Shown: positions 7,361 to 15,440 of the stretch, in pieces
Numbering within the stretch: position 1 is the stretch's first letter
How the letters are laid out: every line of letters starts with the position of its first letter
DNA from: a virus
Length of the DNA: 33,675 nt
Direction: 5' to 3' (one strand)
IMG/VR virus record: IMGVR_UViG_3300009183_000033
Location: 1 to 33,675 of that record
Translations under genes and position numbers: made by a program
Notes under the pieces: generated by a model
What the model saw: the letters and a program-made list of their open reading frames with translations, nothing else
The model's database searches: none
What the model was told of the DNA's origin: nothing

Positions 7361-9573
7361 TAAGGCGTGTACCCTTGTGCAGCAGAACCATACCAGTTTG
7401 TTCCATCAGCAATAAAGGTCAAAATATCCATCTTGCCAGCAGTTGCAGTTATTGTTGGTGCGCCAGCAGTTCCCCATTTCACACTTGTGAATGTTGCTGT
7501 GCCGTTACCTGTGGAAGCTGCTTGTTTAAGCAAAAGAACAAATGACTTTCCAGCAGTTGCTGTTGGCATGGTGAATGTGCAAGCTGTTGATGCTGTCAAG
7601 GTTGCTGTTTGCACCGTGCCATTAGTCAAAGACAAAGTGTTTGATGTTGTGACCGTACCAATAGCAACCACAGATTCCACATAATTAGTCACCGTGGGAT
7701 TGTTAATGATTGGGCTTGTTATACCTGTAACAGTCAAATATCCAGTAGATGGAATAAAAGAAAGTTTGGTGGATGCGGTTTTTGCTGGCAAATTACCCGT
7801 GGTGGTGGTTACCCATGTTGGATAAACAGCAGTCGCGGTGGTTGTATCGTCAGTAATTCCAATGTTTGTGGTATTGGTTGCGTTTGTTGCATTAGTTACA
7901 GCGGTTGTGCTAATGGCAGCAACAATTTGTGCTGCGGTTGCCGCTGTAAATGCACTTGTGCCGTTTCCATAAGCCAAACCAGTTAATGTTGCAACGCCAG
8001 TTCCACCATTTCCAGCCACCAAAGTGCCAGCAACAGAAACCGCGCCTTGTGTGGCAGTGGATGGGGTTAAACCAGTTGATCCAAACGTAATACTAGTAAC
8101 CGCAGAACTGGTTAAAGCCGCCCAAGATGGCGCTGCGCCTGTATTTCCAATCAAAACCTGTCCAGTTGTTCCTGCGGAAGTTGCCACAGGTGCGCCAGCC
8201 GCGCCACCGCCATAAACAACACCATATTGGGTTAAAGCCCCAGAAGATGCCCAAGTCGATGTGCTGGAAAAGTAAGGAATACCGCCTGATGTACCAGCCA
8301 CGGTCAAAGCCAAAGTGCCAGAACTAGTTACAGGTGAACCAGTGACAGAAATCAAACCGCCTGTGAAACTCTGACCAACAGAAGTAACTGTTCCAGTTGT
8401 GGGTGTTGCCCAAGATGGAATGCCTGCCGCCAAAGTTAACACTTGACCATTTGAACCAGCAGTAAGCATTGCAGTTGTGCCTGCCGCGCTTTGATATGGC
8501 ACTGAACCCGCCGCACCACCAGCAAGATTAGTTGCCGTTGTTGCCAACGTAGCAGTAGCCGCATTGCCTGATGTGTTTTGGTTAAAAGTAGGCCAAGTGA
8601 ATGTGCCAGTGGAGAAATTACCCGATTGGGGCGTTCCTAAAATTGGCGTTACCAAGGTTGGTGAAGTAGCAAATACCAATGATCCACTGCCTGTTTCATC
8701 ACTTACCGCCGCCAATAAATTGGCGCTGGATGGCGTTGCAAGCCAAGTGGCTACACCAGCACCCAAACCCGTAATTGACCCAACAGCGGGGGTAACAGTG
8801 GTGTTTCCAGCCAATGTTAATTGCCCTTGGGCGTTTACAGTAAATGTGCCAACTTGCGTTGCCGAACCATAGGCGGCAGCGGTAACAGCAGTATTTGTAA
8901 TGCTGAACTGTGTGGCTGCTAATGTAAGACCAGTGCCAGCGGTGTAGGAGGATGCAACAGAAAAATTCGACCAATTTATGGCAGTAACGCCTAGTGTGCC
9001 GCCCGGTTGCGCCGTACAAAACCAAGCCGTTCCAGCCTGCGTACCCTCAATTACAAAAACAATTGCGCCAATAAATTCTTCCCATACATCAGCGCCAATG
9101 CTGCGAGTCCATGCGCCTGATGCCGCCACATAAATGCCATTGTCTGCCGCATTTGTTTGGTTTTTTACCAAAACCGTTTCGCCAGCCACCAATGTCACCG
9201 TGTCAATAGTCAACAAACCCGACAAGGTGGGAATGTTTGCCATAGATGCCACAGTCACAGGCGCTTTCCAGCTTAATCCTGCGGCGTAATAGTCCACATA
9301 TTGTTTGTTTGCAATGTCAGTTGCCGCCGCTGGTGCTGCCGCCACAGTGCCAGATGTAAAAGCCGCCGTGCTTGGAGTTGTTGCCCCAATTGTGGTGCTA
9401 TTAATCGTGCTGTTTGTGATGTTTAAGCCTGATTGATTAGGCGAAATTGAAGCAAAAAATGGCGTACCCGCTGGCCCAATTAGTGAAATCAGGTCAAAGG
9501 TTGGGGCTGGTTGGAAAATGCCCTGTACAGGAACAATATTTGTCGTTGATGTAACGGCGGCTTCGTTGGACAT
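7360..9573 (-). CDS. Large repetitive tail fibre protein
   Basis: The 737-residue product begins with a short ordered N-terminus (residues 1-50) and a GATTPST motif (63-69). An ANKQYVD motif (88-94) and a LSWKAPV segment follow, a pattern frequent in T4-like and lambdoid fibre proteins. The rest is low-complexity Thr/Ala/Gly/Ser repeats (GTGLTLAATQFSI, GNGGTGVATLTGLAYGNG, TSPTLVTPILGTP). The C-terminal part (ACTFTMPTATAGKSFVLLLKQ, GKMDILTFIADGTNWYGSAA) resembles the closing domain of many phage fibres. It probably forms the trimeric receptor-contacting fibre. No chaperone motif or endosialidase motif is seen. Confidence 0.85.
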   Translation of the reverse strand: MSNEAAVTSTTNIVPVQGIFQPAPTFDLISLIGPAGTPFFASISPNQSGLNITNSTINSTTIGATTPSTAAFTSGTVAAAPAAATDIANKQYVDYYAAGLSWKAPVTVASMANIPTLSGLLTIDTVTLVAGETVLVKNQTNAADNGIYVAASGAWTRSIGADVWEEFIGAIVFVIEGTQAGTAWFCTAQPGGTLGVTAINWSNFSVASSYTAGTGLTLAATQFSITNTAVTAAAYGSATQVGTFTVNAQGQLTLAGNTTVTPAVGSITGLGAGVATWLATPSSANLLAAVSDETGSGSLVFATSPTLVTPILGTPQSGNFSTGTFTWPTFNQNTSGNAATATLATTATNLAGGAAGSVPYQSAAGTTAMLTAGSNGQVLTLAAGIPSWATPTTGTVTSVGQSFTGGLISVTGSPVTSSGTLALTVAGTSGGIPYFSSTSTWASSGALTQYGVVYGGGAAGAPVATSAGTTGQVLIGNTGAAPSWAALTSSAVTSITFGSTGLTPSTATQGAVSVAGTLVAGNGGTGVATLTGLAYGNGTSAFTAATAAQIVAAISTTAVTNATNATNTTNIGITDDTTTATAVYPTWVTTTTGNLPAKTASTKLSFIPSTGYLTVTGITSPIINNPTVTNYVESVVAIGTVTTSNTLSLTNGTVQTATLTASTACTFTMPTATAGKSFVLLLKQAASTGNGTATFTSVKWGTAGAPTITATAGKMDILTFIADGTNWYGSAAQGYTP

Positions 9574-9585
9574 TCCAACCCCCTT

Positions 9586-9924
9586 TTAACCCGCTTGTGC
9601 GGCTGTGATGTAAAGTGTATTTGTGCTTGAACTGATAGCTTTAATGTAGAAAGGCGCTTTGGGGGCAGCAATCAACAAAGGAAAATTCATGGCTGCTGGC
9701 AACACAAAAGAACCGCTACCGCCCGTGGATGCCACGGTTGGGGTGGTTACTGTGCTGGAATTAGACAATTCCACCGCCGCAACGCCAGAACCTGTGTTCA
9801 ATAGTGCAACATAGTTAGTTTGATCGTTAGTGTTGGGTTCAATCAACAGCGCAGAACTGGCTGAAGTTGTCAAATTTAAGGCGTAAGTGCGACCACTTGG
9901 GCGCATAGCTTGGACATTAACCAT
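9586..9924 (-). CDS. Small beta-rich virion protein (decoration or fibre-base candidate)
   Basis: The 112-residue protein MVNVQAMRPSGRTYALNLTT is almost wholly beta-prone: ALLIEPNTNDQTNYVALLN, GVAAVELSNSSTVTTPT, PLLIAAPKAPFYIKAIS and STNTLYITAAQ. It lacks any signal peptide or cysteine. It is the first gene beyond the coat-region terminator and a TATAAT element, and it precedes the large fibre gene by 12 bp. Its size and fold resemble small virion proteins that decorate heads or connect fibres. It has an SD (TGAGGAAC) 7 bases before the ATG. Function is inferred from position. Confidence 0.72.
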   Translation of the reverse strand: MVNVQAMRPSGRTYALNLTTSASSALLIEPNTNDQTNYVALLNTGSGVAAVELSNSSTVTTPTVASTGGSGSFVLPAAMNFPLLIAAPKAPFYIKAISSSTNTLYITAAQAG

Positions 9925-9948
9925 TTTCAGTTCCTCAAAAGTTTCTTA

Positions 9949-9954
9949 ATTATA
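9949..9954 (-). promoter_or_regulatory. Candidate -10 box for the fibre/tail operon
   Basis: The minus strand reads TATAAT exactly at 9954-9949, 25 bases before the ATG of the 112-aa gene and just downstream of the terminator at 9966-9995. No convincing -35 hexamer lies 16-18 bases upstream (that stretch is the terminator stem). The site would therefore need an activator or another contact, or it is chance in an AT-rich gap. Confidence 0.4.
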
Positions 9955-9965
9955 GGCGTACAAAT

Positions 9966-9995
9966 GGAAAAAGCCACCCCTTTTAAGGATGGCTT
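9966..9995 (-). terminator. Intrinsic terminator downstream of the coat gene cluster
   Basis: On the minus strand a 9-bp stem AAGCCATCC / GGGTGGCTT (one T-G wobble, 7-base loop) at 9995-9971 is followed directly by a short T tract (TTTTT overlapping the stem end). It lies 18 bp after the stop of the 143-aa gene. It would separate very high coat-level transcription from the fibre and tail genes. Confidence 0.75.
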
Positions 9996-10013
9996 CTTCT
10001 AACTCATTCCCGA

Positions 10014-10445
10014 TTAAAACTCGGAAAAATCGTAACCGTAAACAAAAATGTCCACAGTGCCGCTAGTGACTGCTGTGCCTACTCGGACATACAGCGTTTG
10101 TGCTGTCAGTCGAGTTGCCTTAGTGCCAGCAACCACGGTTGAGTTGGTGACATAAGTTGAAGAAGTGTTGCTGGTCAAAGATGCGTTGGTCACAATCTCA
10201 GTGCCTGTTCCCGCTGGTGCTGTCCAGATAGCCAATGCGCCGCCGCTAACGTCTACGTTTGCGTTGGTGATAGCTACGAATTGCACGTTGTAGGATGAAG
10301 TGTTAAACACTGGGAGAGTAACTGCTGCATCACCTGTTGCAGAAATTGGAACTGAATTTGCAAATGCCAAAAGGCGCACTGCTTGGTTAGTTGCCAAATT
10401 GCTTGGGTGAATCGTTTGGGTAGTTGCTGGGCCGGGATTTGCCAT
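10014..10445 (-). CDS. Small beta-rich capsid-module protein (head decoration candidate)
   Basis: The 143-residue product MANPGPATTQTIHPSNLA is rich in Ala, Thr, Val and Ser, with alternating strands (AVTLPVFNTSSYNVQFVAIT, GALAIWTAPAG, TRLTAQTLYVRVG, VDIFVYGYDF). It directly follows the coat gene with a 26-bp gap holding a good SD (TAAGGAAAAC). It precedes the intrinsic terminator, so it would be expressed at coat-like levels. Both facts suggest an abundant head protein. No homologue is recognised with certainty. Confidence 0.72.
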   Translation of the reverse strand: MANPGPATTQTIHPSNLATNQAVRLLAFANSVPISATGDAAVTLPVFNTSSYNVQFVAITNANVDVSGGALAIWTAPAGTGTEIVTNASLTSNTSSTYVTNSTVVAGTKATRLTAQTLYVRVGTAVTSGTVDIFVYGYDFSEF

Positions 10446-10471
10446 GATATGTTTTCCTTAAAATTGGTTAA

Positions 10472-11719
10472 TTAAGCTGCGACACGGCAGGCAAGTTCGG
10501 GGTACAGCGGGGCCCAGCCATACAGCACATCAACGCGAGTCGGAATTGAATCGTTGTTGATAGTGTATTGACGAACCACACGCATTGACAGACCCAATTC
10601 CTTATCGCTTGCGCGACCAGCAAAGTGAACGCCATCAGGCAATTCCAAATCAGCACAGGCTAATGTGAAAGCATTTTTGTGCATCACGATATTCTGTGGA
10701 GACACAGTGCCAGTGTTGTTGAATGGAGTCACAACAGCGGTTGCGCTGGTGGTAGCAACGTTAACGTTTTGGAACTGACCAGCAGTAATCACGGCAGGGC
10801 TTACGGTCACAGAAGTTGTGCCAGAAGTTGCCACGGTTACAGGTGCGGTCACCACAAAGTTACGCAGGCGGTTGCTACCATAGGCTTGACGGTTCTGTGG
10901 GTTGACAGCGAAAACGCCAGCAATCGTAATCACATCACCTTGTTTCAAGCCAGCAGTTGCTGTGGTTGCGGTCAGTGCAATGGTGGAAGTGGATGCCCAG
11001 CCGCTGGATATGAAGCCAGTTGCTGTGGTGGTAGCGCAAGCCAAGGTAGCGGTTGCATAAGAACCGAATGTTTGCGCCACAACGTTTTGATCCATCTTCC
11101 AGTTCATGCCTGCGGAGTCACGACCCATCATGCCTTTGGTGTACTGGCTTGCGATTTTGTCTGAGGGAACAAACAAACCTTTCAAGCTGTCAACAATGGT
11201 TGCGCCTGTGAATGGTTCAACGATACATGAACGGCGACCATCACGGGGTGCGCCCTCGCTGTCCAGATAAGCGCCAGCAGTCAGATATGTGATCAAACCT
11301 GTGGGCGGTGTGCCAGCAGTGCCAACAATATTGGCGGTGTTGTTCTTTGCCATTGTCAGACCGTCAAAGTCAATTTTGTTGGCAATAGCCGCAACAGCAG
11401 GCTTCAACACGCGATCACTGAACATATCCAGAGACAAAGCCAAGTCTTGGCTAGTGAACTGGGTATCAACGTGGAACTGTGTGGACAGGGTGACAGGCAC
11501 TGATGTTTCGTTGAAATCTTCAACGTTCAAAGCAGGGCCAGATGTGCCGATGAAACGACCGGGTTTGCGGACGTTCAAAGTTGCACCGATCTTTGCGCCA
11601 GTAACGGCAAATTGATCGTCATAGTTTCTTTCGACTTCGCTAGAGAAAGTCAATTCGTTTTCCAAGACCATCAACGCTTCGTTGGTGATCATGCTGATGG
11701 TTAGCAGATTATTTGCCAT
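10472..11719 (-). CDS. Major capsid (coat) protein, P22 gp5-like
   Basis: The 415-residue product (P22 coat is 430) begins MANNLLTISMITNEALMVLE and continues NYDDQFAVTGAKIGATLNVR, KPGRFIGTSGPAL and STQFHVDTQFTSQDLALSLD, a clear signature of the P22 coat family (HK97 fold). The Thr/Ala/Val-rich segment at about residues 220-340 sits where P22 coat has its inserted I-domain. It ends with GWAPLYPELACRVAA. The SD is TTAAGGAAAC, 4 bases before the ATG. The gene lies 23 bp downstream of scaffold, as expected for a scaffold-coat pair. Confidence 0.93.
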   Translation of the reverse strand: MANNLLTISMITNEALMVLENELTFSSEVERNYDDQFAVTGAKIGATLNVRKPGRFIGTSGPALNVEDFNETSVPVTLSTQFHVDTQFTSQDLALSLDMFSDRVLKPAVAAIANKIDFDGLTMAKNNTANIVGTAGTPPTGLITYLTAGAYLDSEGAPRDGRRSCIVEPFTGATIVDSLKGLFVPSDKIASQYTKGMMGRDSAGMNWKMDQNVVAQTFGSYATATLACATTTATGFISSGWASTSTIALTATTATAGLKQGDVITIAGVFAVNPQNRQAYGSNRLRNFVVTAPVTVATSGTTSVTVSPAVITAGQFQNVNVATTSATAVVTPFNNTGTVSPQNIVMHKNAFTLACADLELPDGVHFAGRASDKELGLSMRVVRQYTINNDSIPTRVDVLYGWAPLYPELACRVAA

Positions 11720-11742
11720 TTTGTTTCCTTAAAAGAATGGGT

Positions 11743-12642
11743 TTAGCGAATCTTTCCAGCCAATCGTGCTGCCCTCCAAGCCTGATATGAACCATGAAAT
11801 TGACCATCACTGGTCAGGTTTACATCACGCCCGTTGGCTGCTGATCTGATTGGATTGATCGGCGCGGGTGCTTTACTTTTCCCAACAACAGGCTTTGCAT
11901 CAGTCTTTTCGTACTGCGCTTCCAACCTCCCAATTGCTCTCAAGGCGGCGGTTAAGGTCATGCCTTGCAGTTTTACAGCGTAGTCAGGATTTTCAGCAAG
12001 GTGGTACAGGATGCGTGGGCCAACATCTGATTCAAAGATCGCGTCCCGCACTTCGTTACTAACAGTAACGTCTGTGGAATTGACCATATCGTCAAAGTCT
12101 GGCATTTCAGCTTTAGCTGCCTTTACCCGTTGACCCCATGCGTCTATCAGCTTGGAATGTTCGGCGGCGGCTTTAGCCTGCACTTCCTTTTGCTTCTCTT
12201 CCTGCAATCGCTGTTCCACTCGATAGTCAGTCAACGCCTTGGCGTATTCGTACATATCGCTGAACTGCTCTGGCAAAGGTTCTGTTTCGAACACTGGTTC
12301 AGCTTTGGGCTGAAACTGCGCCTCCAAGTCCCTTACCTTTGCTTCCAAAGTTTCCCTTGCTTCACGTTCCTTTCGGGCTTCTTCCCGTGCGGCTTCGCGT
12401 TGCTTGGTTATCTCTGAAAACCGTCTTTCCAGCTTGGGATTTTGTTTTTTATCCTCTGTTGCTGTCGCTTCGTTCTCTACCTCTGTCGGCTCACTCTGTC
12501 CTTGCTCAACCTCTTGCGGCTCTGCCTGTTCGACAGCCTCGCTTGGGAGTGGATCAGCTAAACCCATTCGTTTGGCATTAAATTCAGCTAAATTTTCACT
12601 TGTCACCACATTGGCGGCAAGTCGTTCTGCTACTTCTGACAT
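11743..12642 (-). CDS. Scaffolding protein, P22 gp8-like
   Basis: The 299-residue product is strongly charged and predicted mostly helical. It has an acidic N-terminal half (EAVEQAEPQEVEQGQSEPTE), a long E/K/R/A coiled coil (ITKQREAAREEARKEREARE), a Q/E/A-rich centre, and a basic C-terminus (AWRAARLAGKIR) where P22-type scaffolds bind coat. P22 gp8 is 303 residues. It sits just before coat in the same operon. The SD is GAGGAAAC, 4 bases before the ATG. Motifs are limited, as usual for scaffolds, but size, composition and position agree. Confidence 0.88.
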   Translation of the reverse strand: MSEVAERLAANVVTSENLAEFNAKRMGLADPLPSEAVEQAEPQEVEQGQSEPTEVENEATATEDKKQNPKLERRFSEITKQREAAREEARKEREARETLEAKVRDLEAQFQPKAEPVFETEPLPEQFSDMYEYAKALTDYRVEQRLQEEKQKEVQAKAAAEHSKLIDAWGQRVKAAKAEMPDFDDMVNSTDVTVSNEVRDAIFESDVGPRILYHLAENPDYAVKLQGMTLTAALRAIGRLEAQYEKTDAKPVVGKSKAPAPINPIRSAANGRDVNLTSDGQFHGSYQAWRAARLAGKIR

Positions 12643-12664
12643 TGAGTTTCCTCAAAGAATTCAC

Positions 12665-12681
12665 CCAGTTGACCCAACTGG
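12665..12681 (-). promoter_or_regulatory. Hairpin in the scaffold mRNA leader
   Basis: CCAGTTG-ACC-CAACTGG is a perfect 7-bp inverted repeat with a 3-base loop in the 77-bp gap upstream of the scaffold gene. It has no T tract, so it is not a classic terminator. It could be an RNA-processing or stability element that lets scaffold and coat be expressed apart from portal. Confidence 0.5.
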
Positions 12682-12719
12682 TAAGGTTTTGCGGTTTTTA
12701 CCACGAAATCAATTATGCG

Positions 12720-13193
12720 TCAATCTTTTTTGTGAATCACTTTTCTAGCCACAATTCCATGCCCAACATCATATTCTTTTTCATATCTTTGGGCTTTTGT
12801 TATTGGGTATAAATATTTTTTTGCCCCCGGTTTAATATCAAATTGCGATCCTTGTGGCACTAAATGTTTTTTCTGTAATTCTCTAAATTGCTTTTCATCA
12901 ACAATAAGGGGTTCTCCAATATGTGCTGATCCTATTGCTTTTGCACTTCCCTCGCCAGTACGAACAATAGCCATATGTTTATTTACATATGGGCGCAATG
13001 AATCAGATTCTCTAGATTCATAGGCTTTTTTTCCATCAACAATTAAATCAGCATAAGGTAAACCAGCAGATTTATCTGACTTAACATTTATTCCCATGCT
13101 ATGCGGAACTTCTGATGAAGTTTTTAATTGCCCACGTTTTTCCATGAATTCACGATCAAATTGCGCCTTGTTTTCACTAGTTACGGTTGGCAT
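12720..13193 (-). CDS. ASCH/PUA-like domain protein between portal and scaffold
   Basis: The 157-residue protein starts MPTVTSENKAQFDREFMEKR. The core at residues 44-95 reads LPYADLIVDGKKAYESRESD, then HMAIVRTG and AIGSAHIGEP. The GKKAYESRE element followed by a hydrophobic strand and a G-rich turn matches the ASCH (PUA-like beta-barrel) pattern GxKxxExR. ASCH proteins bind RNA or modified nucleotides, and at least one subgroup (YqfB) is an N4-acetylcytidine amidohydrolase. The C-terminus is basic (GAKKYLYPITKAQRYEKEY, KVIHKKD). It is not part of the P22 head module, so it is an extra gene carried among late genes. Activity is unproven. Confidence 0.65.
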   Translation of the reverse strand: MPTVTSENKAQFDREFMEKRGQLKTSSEVPHSMGINVKSDKSAGLPYADLIVDGKKAYESRESDSLRPYVNKHMAIVRTGEGSAKAIGSAHIGEPLIVDEKQFRELQKKHLVPQGSQFDIKPGAKKYLYPITKAQRYEKEYDVGHGIVARKVIHKKD

Positions 13194-13202
13194 ATTGTTA
13201 CC

Positions 13203-15422
13203 TTATTGCATGGGTTGTTCAAATGTTTGCTGTGCTGGCGGTTGCATTTGTTCCTGCATTGGCTGCGCCATTTGTTGCGGTTGAATTGGTTGTTGCATTT
13301 GCTCTTGCGGCAATGTTAATGGATTTGCGCCGTGCGAAATGTCCTGTGCGGCAATCATTGCATATTGTTGCTGTTCAGCGTTAAGGCGTTCAATCTCCAT
13401 CAACAATTGATCAGGAGACATTCTCGCAATCAGCATCTTGACCAATGCATCAATCTCAGTTTTGTTTTGGCTAGTAACAGCCCGGGTATTTTGGTCATTG
13501 ACCTTAACCTCTGCCATTGTTTCAGTATTGTGCGCCCGTGCAGTAACGTCCATGAGTTTGCGTCTAGTAGCGCCCTCTTCGCGAATCTGGGCAACCTGAC
13601 CACGGTTGTTGATTTCCAACTGGGCGGCTTGCAATTGCTGTTGCATCTGCTGCACTTGTTGCTGTGCTTGCGCCAAACGCATCTGCACTTCAGGCGGTAT
13701 ATCGGATTTCTCATCAATATTAGCCATTGGGTTCATGGAGGCAAGGCGGTCTGCAATCACATCAGCACCGGGGAAGTCCATGTTCCTAAACACCAAGTCA
13801 CCCGCAATGTTGAACAATTCTGCGTTGCCTGTAAGCAAGGGCATCATGGCTTCAACTGCTTGCTGGCGCTTGCTTTGGAAGCCCGGCCCTGTGTCCATCA
13901 CCACATCATATTCACCCACAGTCACATCATTAAGAACCTCGCCAACTTCATTCTTTTGGTTGATTTCGGTCATGTCAGGTTGACCATCTGAACCAATGAT
14001 TCGCATTACCCGTTCTGTGTCGTAAATTTTGGGTATCAAGTCCAACAGGATTTTGCCTGTATGCCGAATGGATCGGGTCATGTTGTCGTAGAAGTGGAAA
14101 TTGCTTAGATCAGTCTGGTTTTGCTGACCTTGCAAGGCTTTGCCTGAAATGTTGCCGCTTGGTAGTTGGTTTGGATCAAGGATGCCCAACACCATCTGCA
14201 AGTCTGCGGAAATGGCGGCAGCGGCTTCCATGATGCCAGCGGGTGGTGGTTCGGGTTGCAGGCGGGTAGGCACTGGGGCTGGTACGCCCTCAATGTCTTT
14301 CTGCTTGTAACGCAACACAGGGCTTGACTTAATGTTAGCCAGCGCCCATTCGTTTTCGTGTCCCTCGTCTTGACCCTCTGCCAGCAGCCATTTAGCCTTT
14401 GGTGCAAGGGCAACCGATTCGGTCATGCTGGTGCGCCAGAAGTTGTACATACGCTGCGGGTCTTTGGCAAACCGCACCAAGCCATATTTCTTGCGCTTAT
14501 CATCAACAATGACTTGTGCGCCATAGCATGGAACGACAGGGATGTACTTGCCTGCCCATGTCTTTTCTTCCAATATTTCTATGGCAGTCATCTTGACCCA
14601 CTTCACCGCCTTGCGAAACGATTCACGTTCATCAACCACGGTCAAGCCAGCGGCTTCCACACGTTCAAAGAACCTTTCCGAATCGGCAAATTGGCGTGTG
14701 CCATCACTTAGCAAATACAGCTTGGCACGTTCACGTTCAACATAAAAGAATTCAGCTATCCGAATATCTTCCTTGGTGATCCAGCTTGCTGTGTCATCAC
14801 CCGTAGAACGCTGGGTAAAGTTAGCACCATCATCAGCATCAGGGTAATAATCCTTGAAAACCTTTTTGTCCAATACTGTGGTGATCAAACAACGTTCAGC
14901 GTCTGACCCATCAGGCAGTATTGAATTGGGGTCAAAGTACACGGTGAACGGATTATCAATCGTGTCAATGTAGATTTCTTGATCAAATGAATCCTCGCTT
15001 GTGTAGCGGGTATTGATGCGCCAGTAGCCCCAACCCATCCGCACGGCGTAATCAAAGGCGGTGTCATAGGCGGTGTCAGCATTGGAATTAACCTCAATGT
15101 GACGGGTCATGCCCTCAATCACTTGGGCTATCTTGTAATCAGCCAAGTTATTCACAGGGTGAACTTTGATGCGTGGGCGTTGCATCCGTTGCTGGTTTGT
15201 TACCTGTCGCACATAGGCATCAATCTTGTTGATGGTCAAGCAAGGTCGTGCCTCTACGTTTCTGCTGTTCTGTATCTCAACAGGCCATTGATCACCAGCG
15301 GCAAACTTAATATCCTGCAATGCCTCTGCGCGATTGGTGGAATCTGCGTCATTGACCAACCGCCAAAACTCTATGGCTTTGTTGATTCTGTCGTCTTTGC
15401 CTGCTGCGTCTTGGTAAGCCAT
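13203..15422 (-). CDS. Portal protein, P22 gp1-like
   Basis: The 739-residue product (P22 portal is 725) opens MAYQDAAGKDDRINKAIEFW, with DIKFAAGDQWP and RPCLTINKIDAYVRQVTNQQ. This is the signature of P22-type portals, the dodecameric ring through which DNA is packaged. Residues 100-480 hold the stem/wing and clip domains (WGYWRINTRYTSEDSFDQEI, NPFTVYFDPNSILPDGSDAE). The C-terminal part is a long Q-rich coiled coil (LAQAQQQVQQMQQQLQAAQL) with a Gln/Pro/Met-rich tail, equivalent to the barrel of P22 portal. It follows the large terminase by 19 bp. Confidence 0.93.
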   Translation of the reverse strand: MAYQDAAGKDDRINKAIEFWRLVNDADSTNRAEALQDIKFAAGDQWPVEIQNSRNVEARPCLTINKIDAYVRQVTNQQRMQRPRIKVHPVNNLADYKIAQVIEGMTRHIEVNSNADTAYDTAFDYAVRMGWGYWRINTRYTSEDSFDQEIYIDTIDNPFTVYFDPNSILPDGSDAERCLITTVLDKKVFKDYYPDADDGANFTQRSTGDDTASWITKEDIRIAEFFYVERERAKLYLLSDGTRQFADSERFFERVEAAGLTVVDERESFRKAVKWVKMTAIEILEEKTWAGKYIPVVPCYGAQVIVDDKRKKYGLVRFAKDPQRMYNFWRTSMTESVALAPKAKWLLAEGQDEGHENEWALANIKSSPVLRYKQKDIEGVPAPVPTRLQPEPPPAGIMEAAAAISADLQMVLGILDPNQLPSGNISGKALQGQQNQTDLSNFHFYDNMTRSIRHTGKILLDLIPKIYDTERVMRIIGSDGQPDMTEINQKNEVGEVLNDVTVGEYDVVMDTGPGFQSKRQQAVEAMMPLLTGNAELFNIAGDLVFRNMDFPGADVIADRLASMNPMANIDEKSDIPPEVQMRLAQAQQQVQQMQQQLQAAQLEINNRGQVAQIREEGATRRKLMDVTARAHNTETMAEVKVNDQNTRAVTSQNKTEIDALVKMLIARMSPDQLLMEIERLNAEQQQYAMIAAQDISHGANPLTLPQEQMQQPIQPQQMAQPMQEQMQPPAQQTFEQPMQ

Positions 15423-15440
15423 ATTTGCCCCTTTTGGGAA

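Noticed and set aside
10679-11164. 161-codon plus-strand frame opposite the coat gene
   Set aside because: Rich in Cys/His/Ser with no pattern. The coat gene on the other strand is well established.
13332-13991. 219-codon plus-strand frame opposite portal
   Set aside because: An antisense shadow of the Q-rich portal tail. No motif or SD.
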